The position numbers and the translations under genes are program-made. From contig NC_044924.1 in NCBI RefSeq assembly GCF_003576645.1, forward strand, positions 21,703,233 to 21,767,232: a DNA stretch of 64,000 nucleotides. Direction: 5' to 3'. Of this stretch, positions 34,989 through 45,904 are shown piece after piece. This DNA comes from Ipomoea triloba. Lineage: Eukaryota > Streptophyta > Magnoliopsida > Solanales > Convolvulaceae. The notes beneath the pieces are model-generated. The model had not been told where the DNA came from. It worked only from the letters and a program-made list of their open reading frames with translations, and did not search any database. Within the stretch, counting starts at the first letter, position 1. Every line of letters begins with the position of its first letter.

Positions 34989-35048
<60 letters not shown>
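34989..35048. repeat. (TA)n microsatellite
   Basis: About 60 bp of pure AT dinucleotides next to the retroelement at 35152. Confidence 0.95.
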
Positions 35049-35051
<3 letters not shown>

Positions 35052-35151
35052 ATAACAGACTATTACACCAACATTTTTTTAGTTCCAGTTAGGGGTCTAA
35101 CATTATTGGCTCTTATTATAAGTATAGAAATAAAAAAAAATTTAAATGTAT

Positions 35152-35624
35152 TGACAGGATAATTGGGTACTCGATCCGGAACCACTGGCAGGACCCAAAG
35201 GCAAGACAATGGACGTGCAAACTACCCAAGACACCTCACTCCTCAGCATCAATGCTCAACGGTTCAACTCCTCAGCATTGATGCCCAACGTTCAGCCCCT
35301 CAACATTGATGCCCAACGTTCAGCCCCTCAACATTGATGTCCAACGTTCAACTCCTCAGCATTGACACCAAACGTTCAGCTCAAGGCATTAATGCTCAAC
35401 GGCTCCTCAGCCCTTGGCATTAACGCTCCATTACTGAACTGAAGGAGATAAAAAGGCTCACAACACTTGTAGAAAGGGGACTTCTTACGACACTTGAACT
35501 TAGACAAAACACATTCTGAACTCAATTGTATACTGAGCACTGCACTCAAACACTGTACTCAACATTGTCTTCAGATACTCAATAATACTCAGATTACATA
35601 CCCGGTAACACATTATTACCGTCA
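35152..35624 (+). repeat. 5' LTR of the non-autonomous element
   Basis: Carries repeated CTCAGCATTGATGCCCAACG segments (four or more) and a TATA-like GGAGATAAAAAGGCTC near 35450 that could start transcription. It ends CCGGTAACACATTATTACCGTCA, a self-complementary end (GGTAA...TTACC). Confidence 0.88.
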
Positions 35625-35710
35625 TTGGTGCTTTCATTGAGAGCCGAGATTGTATCTCAGGCAAACTTCACACATCACAAACACCTCTATAGCGTCGCCT
35701 TCTTCAAGCA

Positions 35711-36064
35711 GTGTCATGCTCATCAAGTGGCGTTCGCCTCCTGCTTATCAAGCCACACTTTTCACAAATCACAAAACACCCAGCTCATCTCATCACTGTC
35801 GATGGTGCAATCCGGATCCAGCCCCGCTCTGATGGTTCTCATCGAGTGAACAATGGTCATCCTGGATCCAGCAGCTCCCATGGTTCTTATCGAGTGAACA
35901 ATGGTCATCCCGGACCCAGCAGCTCTCATGGTTCTCATCGAGTGAACAATGGTCACCCCTCGGGTGATCTTCGTAAACAGCTCAACAGTAACCACGTGGG
36001 AGATCGCCGCAATGGTGATCTCCGTAGCCAACTCAACAACAACCACGGGCACTTCCTCCTCTAG
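35711..36064 (+). other. Small repeat-encoded open frame (117 aa) in the retroelement interior
   Basis: Spans three 48-bp units (near 35833, 35881 and 35929) encoding a 16-residue repeat around SHRVNNGHPG-SSSSHG. There is no family that I recognise and nothing to show that it is translated. It may be just a consequence of the DNA repeat. Confidence 0.3.
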
Positions 36065-36189
36065 TGCATCCGCCTCCTTCACTTGTGCGTTCACCTCTTG
36101 TAAGCAGTAGCGTTACCCATTGAACGCTGCTCCCATCCAAGTAGTGGACTTACAAGCAGTGGCGTTAGCGAGTGAACGCGACTCCCATC

Positions 36190-36770
36190 CAAGCCGTGGA
36201 CTTCCTCAAGCGGTGAGTGGCGTCAGCTCATCAAGTAGCGCTGCTCCTCACGTAGCGTCACTTCATCAAGTGGTGTCACCTCCTCAAGTGGCGTCACCTC
36301 CACGAGCAGTGTCACCACCTCGAGCAGCGTCACTTCCTCGAGCAGTGTCACCACCTCGAGCAGGTGTCACCTCATCTAGTGCATCTGCCCTTTTCAAGTG
36401 GCGCTGCTCCTCAAGCAGCGTCACCTCATCAAGCGCGCATCACCTCATCTAATGCATCCGCCCTTTTCAAGTGGCCCTACTCCTCAAGCAGCGTCACCTC
36501 ATCAAGTGGCGCTGCTCCTTAAGCAGCGTCACCTCATCAAGCGGGCGTCACCTCATCAAGTGGCGTTGCTCCTCAAGCAACGTCACCTCATCAAGCGGGC
36601 GTCACCTCATCAAGCGGCAGCGTCACCACCTCGAGCAGCATCACCTCTTTAAGCGATGAGTGGCGTCACCTCCTCGAGCAACTTCACCTCCTCAAGTGGC
36701 GCTGCTCCTCAAGCAGCATCACCTCCTCAAGCGGTGAGTGGCGTCACCTCCCCGAGCAGCGTCACAAGTA
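36190..36770. repeat. ~15-bp degenerate tandem repeat (CCTCAAGTGGCGTCA)
   Basis: Dozens of units alternating CTCAAGCAGCGTCAC and CTCAAGTGGCGCTGC. They are open in more than one frame (Ser-Pro-Pro-Arg-Ala). Lies inside the non-autonomous retroelement. Confidence 0.85.
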
Positions 36771-36774
36771 AATA

Positions 36775-37500
36775 TGCCGAGGTCACCACCTCGGCCAATT
36801 TTCGGCCGAGGTCATCACCTCAGTAAATATGCCGAGGTCACCACCTCGGCCAATCTTCGGCCGAGGTCATCACCTCAGCCAATTTGGGCCGAGGTCGTCA
36901 CGTCGGCCAATTTTTGTCGAGGTCCTCACCTCGGCTAATTTTGGCCGAGGTCATCACCTCGGCCATGGTCGAGGTCCCGTGCCTCAGCCACTGTGACCGA
37001 GGTCCCGCGCCTCGGCCACAATGATAACAAATAAAATAACTCTATTCCCTTATGGCCGGCACGAGATCCGATCTCGCTAGCTACCTGATGGGAGACTGTT
37101 TTTCTAGGTCAAGCCGGAGGCTTGATTTTAAAAACACCACACTCTAGTCCCTTAAGGTTGACACGAGATCCGATCTCGCTAGCTACCTGACGGGAGAGCT
37201 GACCTTTGACCGAGCCTACGGCTGGTCGAAGAGAACTCACGCACAGAGCGACAAAATTAAAAAAAAAAAAAACCAAAACTGTGACGTCGGCCAAGCGCCG
37301 AGGTCACGCCCATCGTGACCTCGGCACTGGCCGAGGTCATGCCCGTCGTGACCTCGGCCCAGCCCGTCGTGACCTCGGCACTGGCCGAGGTCACGCCCAT
37401 CGTGACCTCGGCCCAGCGCCGAGGTCACGTCCATCGTGGCATCGGTGCTGGCCGAGGTTACGCCTCGGCACGGAGACCTGGCCTCGTGCTGAGGACGCAA
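36775..37500. repeat. GGCCGAGGTC...GACCTCGGCC inverted-repeat array
   Basis: Two blocks (36775-37020 and 37280-37465) of about 25-34-bp units, each containing GGCCGAGGTCA and TGACCTCGGCC so that neighbours can pair. Between them CACGAGATCCGATCTCGCTA followed by GCTACCTGA occurs twice (near 37060 and 37160) and is itself palindromic (GAGATCCGATCTC). Strong RNA folding is expected. Confidence 0.85.
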
Positions 37501-37597
37501 CGTAAAAAAAAAAAAACACAAAAAAAACAAATTTTAGACACTTAACTACTCCCAAACCACCTCAATCGCTGTCGTTGGCTAGGGAGTGGGGGACTGG

Positions 37598-38067
37598 TGA
37601 TAGGATAACTGGGTACTCGACCCGTAACCACTGGCAGGACCCAAAGGCAAGACAATGGACATTCAAACTACCTAAGACACCTCACTCCTCAGCATCAATG
37701 CTCAACGGTTCAACTCCTCAGCATTGATGCCCAACGTTCAGCCCCTCAACATCGATGCCCAACGTTCAGCCCCTTAACATTGATGTCCAACGTTCAACTC
37801 CTCAGCATTGACACCCAACGTTCAACTCAAGGCATTAATGCTCAACGGCTCCTCAGTCCTTGGCATTAACGCTCCATTACTGAGCTGAAGGAGATAAAAA
37901 GGCTCACAACACTTGTAGAAAGGGGACTTCTTACGACACTTCTTACGAGACAACAACACTCAACTCATTTGTACACTGAGCACTACGCTCTGAGCACTAC
38001 GCTCAATATTGTATTCAAATACTCAATAATATTCAAATAATCTACCGGTAACACATTATTACCGTCA
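37598..38067 (+). repeat. 3' LTR of the non-autonomous element
   Basis: Matches the 5' LTR with several percent difference. The last 130 bp diverge most, including a local duplication of GAGCACTACGCTC. Followed by TGTAT. Confidence 0.88.
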
Positions 38068-38079
38068 TGTATGTTTTTT

Positions 38080-38490
38080 CATTTAAAAAAATTAGCTAAA
38101 ATGGCTTTCAAAGCTGTCATTTTGAGTGAATGTTTTGTGTGAGATCAATTTTTAATTTGGGTCAGGTAAAAATGGATTATTTAGATTCTCTTAGTTGAGA
38201 TGATGAATTTCGCATATGCATATATTCAAAATAGATAATAGGTAAATCAAAAATTGGTTCTCAAAGTATGTTCATGAAGTTGGTAAATGGAGTTTTGAAA
38301 GGCTTTAAAAGAGTCTTTGTTCTATATTGAAAAAGTATGTAGGTTTGAACTAGTATAAATACATTTGAACTTTTTAAAAAGTTGGAAATATGTTGGTAGA
38401 AGACTCTTTCAACGTTTAGCGGAAATTAAAATCTCCCTAAGCTTGAACTTATGTCCACCCACAACTTGCACGATGAATGTTTATTTGAAA
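38080..38490 (+). repeat. Diverged LTR-like sequence, copy 1
   Basis: Shares with 39336-39760 the ordered blocks CTAAAATGGC, GTGGATT/ATGGATT, AATTGGTTCTCAAAGTA, TATAAATACA and GGCTTGAACTT/AGCTTGAACTT. A TATAAATACA TATA box lies near 38355. No flanking duplication found. Confidence 0.5.
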
Positions 38491-38608
38491 ATTGATATAA
38501 AAAAAAAAAAAAAGTTACGTTAACTATACAAAATCATGGGCCAAACATATAATATTTTGACCATTTAAATTATACAATTAATTGGCCCAATTATACAGGA
38601 CCCAGCAA

Positions 38609-38852
38609 ATTATTGTATGGACCATGGTCCACACAGCTGTGTGGACCATAATAAAATGTACATTTTTAATGTACTAAATGTACATTATTTTTGTACTGAA
38701 TGTACATTATTTTTATACTATAAAAATAATGTACATTCAGTACACAAATAATGTATATTTCCTGAATACAATATACATTATTTTTATATTGAATGTACAT
38801 TATTTGATAGTATGGTCCACACAGCTGTTTGGACCATAGTCCACACAATAAT
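38609..38852. mobile_element. Palindromic MITE (244 bp)
   Basis: Left arm ATTATTGTATGGACCATGGT and so on is matched inverted at the right end (...CCATAGTCCACACAATAAT), over about 42 bp at each end. The inside is made of TGTACATTATTTTT units on both strands, so nearly the whole element can fold. No open frame. Confidence 0.8.
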
Positions 38853-38919
38853 GATTGTACATGACTCAATCAATCTAATGGACCTCAAAATGTTAAAATC
38901 TACACCGTTTCATCGCTTT

Positions 38920-39330
38920 TCACCAATCTTCTTCCATTTTTATTAAGATCTCAATCGGAACTGATCACTATTCACCAAAATTTCTTCTCACTGATTTCTT
39001 TTATTTTCGCTAAGATCTTTATTCAATCTCTTGTCGTTGTCACCTTCCTTGTATGTAATTCTACTATGTTTGACTTGTTACTTTTAGCGTCGCACATGTA
39101 TAGAAAGCAATTCATAGATCTCTAAATGATTTCTACCATTTCAGACAAGTGGGTTGATTTCCTCTGAGGAAGATTGAATTTCTCTTTCAGGTAATTCAAC
39201 TATACTCTAGCTATTTCGCTTGCATTCTTGTACGGGTGTAAAGAGCAAACACAAGATCCGTAAGGATTTGTACTAAAACGCTTTGATAACAGTGATGATC
39301 ATACATCTAATGTTACAAATAAAATATTTA
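38920..39330. repeat. Dispersed repeat shared with 40.14-40.55 kb and 49.1-49.45 kb
   Basis: TCACATTACTTTTAGC, GGTAATTCTACTCTA, AGATCTATAAGTGATTTGTACC and CTTTGGGCTGGG-type blocks recur in the same order in the three regions. Non-coding. The LTR-like copy at 39336 appears to interrupt it. Confidence 0.5.
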
Positions 39331-39335
39331 TATGC

Positions 39336-39760
39336 TGTTGGAAAAATAGCACTAAAATGGCATTTTAAGTGGCCATTTTGTGGTATAAATATATGTAGGG
39401 TCCACATCCGAATTGGGTCGGGTCAAAGTGGATTCGGATTCTTCGTAGTGAGACGAAGAGATAGATATATTATACGCTCAAAATGGATAATGGGTGAATG
39501 AGAAATTGGTTCTCAAAGTAGACCCATTTGAGATGGAATTTTAAGTGAGGAAAAGCTTAGTAGCTTTGTCCCACATTGGTTGGGAATGAGGATTTGCCCC
39601 ACTATAAATACAAGAGCCTTTTTAAGGCTAATTGACTTGTATGGCATAGAGGCTTTCTTTCGCGCGTAGGGGGAGTGCAAATCAAATCCAAAAATGAGTT
39701 CGAAAAGGCTTGAACTTGTGTACGCCGGCACCTGCGGGCACGATTATCGTCCGGAAAAGT
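39336..39760 (+). repeat. LTR-like sequence, copy 2, with TATA box
   Basis: Starts TGTTGGAAAAATAGC and contains TTGTCCCACATTGG followed by CCCCACTATAAATACAAG, a common promoter layout in plant LTRs. The 3' end and target duplication could not be set. Confidence 0.5.
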
Positions 39761-39779
39761 GGCTGGCCTTGTGGGCTAC

Positions 39780-40100
39780 ATTATGCCAAAATTCCGAACG
39801 AGTTTTCCATCTCAGACCACATGAGATCGAACTGATCTCTCATTCGAGACATCAAATGAGCTGACCTCGAGAGGTAATTCGATGTCTCGAAACTCAGCGG
39901 AGTCGACCTCTCGAAGGTCGTTCGCGTGCGAGTGCGATGTCGCGCGGCCCGGGCTAGCACGTGCGTGCGATGTCTCGAAGCTTGCACTTCTCGACGTCTC
40001 GCAGCACGGCGATGTCTCGATGGTTCACAGTTTCGACCATGTCTCGCACTGTGACTCCAGTAACCTCTCGAACGCGACGTTTCACCTACTGTGTCCGTTC
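39780..40100. repeat. GC-rich TCTCGA-repeat segment
   Basis: About ten TCTCGA hexamers with GATGTCTCGA and GACCTCTCGA contexts within 300 bp, in an otherwise AT-rich area. Short frames on both strands are not convincing as genes. Probably the internal or 3' part of the LTR-like element just upstream. Confidence 0.55.
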
Positions 40101-40720
40101 AGAAATGACTCTTGATATTACGAAATTAATTTGATTAATTTCAATCATTATTTTCAGAATTACCTACTGAGACATACGCAATATATTTCACTTACATTAC
40201 TTTTATCCTCTAATTGAAGTTGTTTCCTCCAACGAATAATGAATTTATTTTGTCATCGTTCACCCCATTTTTTTTTTTAGGTAATTCTACTCTAGCTATA
40301 TCACTCGTATTTCTTTTAGTAAATCTACAAGTGTTCAAGCAGGTGACCTTATTTACTCTAGGAAAAACTGAATTTGTAATTATCAATACCTTCTTTAAGG
40401 TAATTTTACTCTATTTCACTCACATTACTTTTAGCAATGCTATAATATATATATATATATATGCTTGTGATCAAAATATGCATGTTATTTGTGATTGAAT
40501 TTTGTTGGGTGTTTTTAACTATTGGGCATTGCCAATGTGTTTGGGCTGGGTAGAAAATAAGATCTACTATACTAATAATATACTAATAAGAGCCAAAGAA
40601 ACTTAGGCCTAGGTAGAAAAAATGACGGTCAAATTATTAAATCAAATGGATGGTTCAAATTGTTTAGATTTATATTTTTCCTTGAGATTTTCTAATTTAT
40701 CATTAATTATATGATTATCC

Positions 40721-40905
40721 GTGCCAAAGACCTTGTGGTCCAGTGGCACCCGGTTTACACTTCCACATGGAAGGGAGTAGGTTCGAGCTTCAGTACTATA
40801 TTGTAACAGAGTCGTACGAATATGTTAAAGTATATTATTCAAATGTAAGTACCACTCGATTATTCTTATTAAATTCAATAAACTAGTAGTTACAAAAAAA
40901 ATAAT
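40721..40905 (+). mobile_element. tRNA-derived SINE 1
   Basis: GTGCCAAAGACCTTGTGG, A-box-like TTGTGGTCCAGTGGC and B-box GGTTCGAGCTT are spaced as in tRNA promoters, ending in an A-rich tail near 40893-40902. It matches the plant SINE consensus starting GACCTTGTGGTCTAGTGGCA. Two further copies are in this window. Target duplication not clear. Confidence 0.7.
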
Positions 40906-40909
40906 AATA

Positions 40910-42050
40910 TGCATTTATTTAATTTATAATTCGATATCTATAATGCCTTTTTTTTTAAAAAAAAAAAACAAGATTCATTATAGAAAAAATTTAAAAAGAG
41001 ATATAATTTCATCAGACATATTGTCTATATTTTCTACAATACAAAGATTCATTACCTTCAAATTTATTAATTAATTTTATTCACTGCATTGTTCATTGTT
41101 TTTTACACTATCTTGTAATTAAATATCAAAGTTATACTAAAAAATAATGTTATATATTTATTTACCAAGTATTATGTTAAAAACATGGAAATTTTTTTTT
41201 AAAAAAAACAGTTTGAAGCCATCATATTAACTACTTAGGGAGGATTTGTTGACAAAAAAGAAATTCAAATAACCCAATAAATTGATTTAAAACTGACTAT
41301 TAAAAATGTCAATGCAGGGCAATAGAACCTTGTGACACAATGCATTGAAAAAATGCTAAGTCTACAACAATGTTGGAATCAATATTTCAAATTCATAAAA
41401 AGAAAATTTAAAAAATAGCTACCGTTACAGCATTCATTAATCTTGTATGTAAAAATACTTATTGTGCATTCTTTAAATATATTAGAACTAATTTAATTTA
41501 CAATTCATTTCATTTTCTACAATCAGCCTGTTTAGATTAAAGATAAAATCAACATCGATCTTGACAACAAAAATATATAATTGGTATATATAATGTAACC
41601 ACTGTTTAAAAATGTTTATGCACAAAGTAGCAAAATATTTAATTGCATGCATTGTGATTAAAAGGCAACTGTGGGTACTCCAAGATTAGTATCAAATCAA
41701 CAAAAACTATTTACAAACAAAACACACACATACACATGCATACACAAAATAATAAACACACATACTAATTCCAAAAATATGAACTTCAAAATAAACATAT
41801 GCAAAATGGATGTAGAAACTATTGATGAAACTAGATGTACAAATATAATAAATATTAATATTTTGTTCAATACTTTCACATGAGAATGTACGACACACAT
41901 CTCACAGCACATGAAACATGTAGGGAAAAACTACCACTGTCAAATATCAATAGGCGCTTACAAGATTAAGAGTTTATAGTACAACTAAGATCTCAGTTAT
42001 ATATATACAAACACAACGAGACAAATCCACAACTTCCTACATCATAATCT
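40910..42050. other. AT-rich, no gene seen
   Basis: Homopolymer A/T runs and CACACATACACA-type low complexity near 41725-41770. The open frames here are low-complexity shadows. Confidence 0.5.
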
Positions 42051-42147
42051 CATTGCATGACGCTGCCCTCTATACTACTACAATAACTCAATTATACATG
42101 ACACATTACCAAATACCAATAAATAAATTAAAAAAAAAAGTATTGAA

Positions 42148-43110
42148 GATAAAAACAATGACAATGCTATCCGAAAGAGAATTAAAAAGGCTTAGAGAAA
42201 TTTCCAACACCTCTCGTTTAGTCATGACATGTCAAAAAAACCCAACACCACTAACAAATTATTCAACTGGCGAAGAGGTGCATGGCCCGGCTACATATCA
42301 TGCAATTACTAGGTGGTACGTTATTTCCCGACAAGTCAAAAAACATGGTGAGACTATGTTTCTTAGACTAGATTTGCAAAGGGCCAATGACTACCGTTGG
42401 GGCAGTGCAGTTCTTGCCTTCTTGTACCGAAGCATGTGCAAGGCGGCCATGGGTAATGAAGCCAGTCATGTCTTAAAAGCATACAAGGATCAACTTGACA
42501 ATATGAAAGACGACACTCATGTATGCATCAAGATAATTATATTCTTATACACATAGTATTGAAAGTTGCAAACCACTTAATGTATTAATCATTCAATTGC
42601 ATTTTTGAGTGTAGTTTAAATGGAGACCACATGAAAACGAGTTGGATGAGTTACCAGATTATTGCAAAGTAGGGAAGCACATTTGGATGATGAAGTCTCC
42701 TCCGATTGTGTATGAGATTGTAGAGTGGCACTTACCAGACAGAGTTCTCCCTCAGTTTGGCGAATTCAAGCAGCCGCCACCGGCCAACTTTGACACCGGA
42801 GTAGACTTGCACAAAAATGGAAGAGGGAAAAGGGGCACAGACTGGAGCACTAGGCACATGAAATACTTGCTAGAATGGGAAAACTGTGAAGAAAATATTG
42901 TGAATGACCAAACTGTGAGATGTTAGAAGAATATGTGAGATGGTATAGCTTGATTGCACCCCAGAATTGAAGTTGTTTCAGACTTTCAGTGCAAGGATGG
43001 TGCAGTATATGTGCATTGGAAATACTTGTCTTGCAAGCTAGAAGGGTAATGTATAAGTGTGGACAAAAAGGCATACTCAAGTTAGTGAGGAAGTTTGAGT
43101 TAGTAATAGA
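42148..43110 (+). pseudogene. PMD-domain gene fragment 2 (two exons)
   Basis: Exon to 42520 (ELKRLREISNTSRLVMTCQKNPTPL, HAITRWYVIS, FLRLDLQRANDYRWGSAVLAFLYRSMCKAAMG, KAYKDQLDNMKDDTH), intron 42521-42614 (GTATGC...GTGTAG), then an exon with FKWRPHENELDELPDYCKVGKHIWMMKSPPIVYEIVEWHLPDRVLPQFG and DWSTRHMKYLLEW. These are plant mobile domain (PMD) signatures as in MAIL1/MAIN-type 'phosphatase 7 long form' proteins. The N-terminus is missing and the central part is deleted: exons separate in fragments 4 and 6 are fused near 42450. Stops follow. Confidence 0.75.
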
Positions 43111-43116
43111 TATTAG

Positions 43117-44170
43117 GGAAAATTGAAATAAGCGAGTTACCGTAATAAGCTATTCCAATTTCCAATAAACTCTTCTACCAAACATTAAATTTGGTTATCC
43201 AAAATTGGTCAAAAAATGACTAATCAACTAATTTTCAAACACTCATTTGCTATAAAATTCTTGCACCTAAATTTTCAAATTCTTCTCTCAAAAACACCAA
43301 AAAAATGCCCTCAAATTGTTTTAGGTAATCTTCAATTGATGTGCACACAGTGTACCATTCTTGCATAAATCTCGCATTGAACTTCACAACCGACCAGTTT
43401 GTCAAATTTTTGTTTTTTTTTTTGCCTGAAACACATGTCAATACATTCGACTTGCATTTCTCATATGTATTAAGGCATATGGCAAACACAAATGGAACTT
43501 TATTCTTGATATCTAGCTCCGTGTCCCTTTGACCACCTTGGCTACTTGGCCGTTGTTGTTATATTTGTGAGAGTAGATTGGGATGCAACAATAGTGTTTC
43601 TTAGCTTGATACCTCTCATTCTTATTTTCCTCAGACTCAAAATCCTCTTGTCCTGCCCATAGAATGTAGACTGAAGCTGTTCAGGGTGACATGTAATCCC
43701 GGCCTGATTTAGAAGCCTGTGGTGTGCATTCTAGCATGAAGCTAGGAATTCATCTGAATGGGAACTTAAGTACGTACATGATGAGTTGTTGATTGATGAA
43801 GTACTGTGGAACCATAAGTTATGGAGACATCTGATGTAAGAAGTTGAGGGACAACGAAGCCAACCAAAGATGACATATTGACATTGCTTCCTTTGGACGG
43901 TAGCACTCAATGGTATTATCTTCGCACTAGGTCTAAGCTCTGATTTTGTGGGTCTACATCACATCACCAACTTGGATTATTGCACTAGTTTTCACACTCC
44001 TAAACTTTAATGCATAAAATTTTGATGGAAAATGTTATTTGTACTCTCAATTTCTACTCTTAATTTTTACTCTCTTACAAATTAAATCTTAGATGTAGAC
44101 AACTTTTCTTGGACCCACAAGATGAAATATGTTCTATCCATGCTTACAAGAGTATAATTGATAGAGTATG
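43117..44170. repeat. Dispersed repeat copy homologous to 28.3-29.2 kb
   Basis: Contains the PMD-associated motif at 43330-43440 on the minus strand (minus-strand frame FNARFMQEWYTVCTSIEDYLKQF). The CTCATTCTTATTTTCCTCAG and GTCTACATCACATCACCAA blocks follow in the same order as at 28.6-28.9 kb. Confidence 0.65.
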
Positions 44171-44179
44171 TACAATTTG

Positions 44180-44840
44180 AAAGTCTCCATAGTAGAACTC
44201 AATTTTTATTTAAGTTTATGATGAACTTTCCGGTAATACGTATAGTATATATGAAGGTTTTTTTTTCCCAACTTGCCGTAGTCGTATGTTGTAGACAAAT
44301 GTAAGTCACACTTGCGCTTGTCCCATACAAGAATACATACGAGAAATGCAATTTGTACTTGCATTTATTGTATATTAGGTAAAAGAAATTTGAAAATTTG
44401 ACAAACTCAAGTGGGGTTCACGTTTTTGTTTTTTTTTTTTTTTGTTTTTAAAAAACTCAGTCCCAAACAAGTTTTTCATTTTTTTTTGTCTAAATTTTAA
44501 AGTAGGCCATTTGTGTCTATTCCTCCTGAAAATTACCCATTTCAATCAAAAACTCAACACACCAACAAATGCACACTCAACAACTACAATTTTGATGCTA
44601 AAAGGCAAGAATCCTCAACCAATGTGGCTTTTTTGTGGGGCCAAGCATGAGGTGGAGGAAAGAACGTATAAGATAGAAAAATGTGATGAGCTCTTGCAAG
44701 TATAGTTGCAAAAATTGGTCAAGTTGGCCGCCTAGGCCGAGGTGAATTACCTCCTAGGCGGCCGCCGCCTAGGCGCCCAACTCAACCTACTCGATCGAAT
44801 TGGCGGCGAACTCAGAAAAATTTGGCCAAGTCAGCCTAGC

Positions 44841-44843
<3 letters not shown>
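44180..44843. repeat. Tandem segmental duplication, copy 1
   Basis: Matches 45905-47018 in order: TTTATGATGAACTTTCCGG, ACATACGAGAAATGCAATTT, CTCAGTCCCAAACAAG, GGGGCCAAGCATGAGGTGGA and GTGATGAGCTCTTGCAAGTA. It ends in GCCGCCTAGGCG-rich sequence and a TA tract. It lacks the MITE present in copy 2. Confidence 0.75.
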
Positions 44844-44903
<60 letters not shown>

Positions 44904-45685
44904 NNNNNNNNNNNNNNNNNNNNNNNNNNNNNNNNNNNNNNNNNNNNNNNNNNNNNNNNNNNNNNNNNNNNNNNNNNNNNNNNNNNNNNNNNNNNNNNNN
45001 NNNNNNNNNNNNNNNNNNNNNNNNNNNNNNNNNNNNNNNNNNNNNNNNNNNNNNNNNNNNNNNNNNNNNNNNNNNNNNNNNNNNNNNNNNNNNNNNNNNN
45101 NNNNNNNNNNNNNNNNNNNNNNNNNNNNNNNNNNNNNNNNNNNNNNNNNNNNNNNNNNNNNNNNNNNNNNNNNNNNNNNNNNNNNNNNNNNNNNNNNNNN
45201 NNNNNNNNNNNNNNNNNNNNNNNNNNNNNNNNNNNNNNNNNNNNNNNNNNNNNNNNNNNNNNNNNNNNNNNNNNNNNNNNNNNNNNNNNNNNNNNNNNNN
45301 NNNNNNNNNNNNNNNNNNNNNNNNNNNNNNNNNNNNNNNNNNNNNNNNNNNNNNNNNNNNNNNNNNNNNNNNNNNNNNNNNNNNNNNNNNNNNNNNNNNN
45401 NNNNNNNNNNNNNNNNNNNNNNNNNNNNNNNNNNNNNNNNNNNNNNNNNNNNNNNNNNNNNNNNNNNNNNNNNNNNNNNNNNNNNNNNNNNNNNNNNNNN
45501 NNNNNNNNNNNNNNNNNNNNNNNNNNNNNNNNNNNNNNNNNNNNNNNNNNNNNNNNNNNNNNNNNNNNNNNNNNNNNNNNNNNNNNNNNNNNNNNNNNNN
45601 NNNNNNNNNNNNNNNNNNNNNNNNNNNNNNNNNNNNNNNNNNNNNNNNNNNNNNNNNNNNNNNNNNNNNNNNNNNNNNNNNNNNN

Positions 45686-45742
<57 letters not shown>
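44843..45742. other. (TA)n microsatellite with 782-bp N gap (44904-45685)
   Basis: About 60 bp of TA on each side of the Ns. The gap size is an estimate; the true TA length is unknown. Frames across it are meaningless. Confidence 0.95.
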
Positions 45743-45745
<3 letters not shown>

Positions 45746-45835
45746 AAGCACCTTGTGCTCAGATGGCAGAGTAGTGGCTCTCCCATATGGGAGGAGGTGA
45801 TATGAGTCTTTGTGCTAGGCGCTACTCTATAGCCC
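45743..45835 (+). mobile_element. SINE-like sequence 2, degenerate
   Basis: GCCAAGCACCTTGTGCTCAG, TGGCAGAGTAGTGGCTC and CCCATATGGGAGGAGG resemble SINE 1 but the B box (GATATGAGTC) is decayed. It adjoins a GCGCTAGGCGCTAC-type block. Confidence 0.45.
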
Positions 45836-45904
45836 GACATCTAGCGCCTACTGCAACTATACTTTTAAGTAATGGTTTTTTTGTGCGGTGTACTAAAAAA
45901 ATTT

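Larger units (their letters stand above)
35152..38067 (+). mobile_element. Complete non-autonomous LTR retrotransposon (2.9 kb), no gag-pol
   Basis: LTRs of 473 and 470 bp (35152-35624 and 37598-38067), TG...CA ends and a TGTAT target duplication (35147-35151 and 38068-38072). Directly after the 5' LTR comes TTGGTGCTTTCATTGAGAG, a leader/primer site; just before the 3' LTR is a purine-rich AGGGAGTGGGGGACTGG. The 2.0-kb interior has no recognisable protein. It is made of 48-bp, about 15-bp and GGCCGAGGTC-type repeats and is far more GC-rich than its surroundings. It must depend on another element's enzymes. It could be called a LARD or large TRIM. Confidence 0.9.

Noticed and set aside
36120..36660. 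Ser-Pro-Pro-Arg-Ala repeat proteins
   Set aside because: Products of the 15-bp DNA repeat, open in more than one frame, with no known domain.
36190..36770. CRISPR-like array
   Set aside because: Repeats are degenerate and without unique spacers, in a plant retroelement.
37206..37545. His/Arg-rich frames on both strands (GHAHRDLG...)
   Set aside because: They arise from the GGCCGAGGTC inverted array.
40560..40620. Possible Helitron 5' end (TCTACTATACTAATAATATAC)
   Set aside because: No matching hairpin plus CTRR end was found downstream, and the sequence is too AT-rich to be specific.
44800..45840. Long poly Tyr-Ile frames
   Set aside because: TA microsatellite and Ns translate as Tyr-Ile on either strand.
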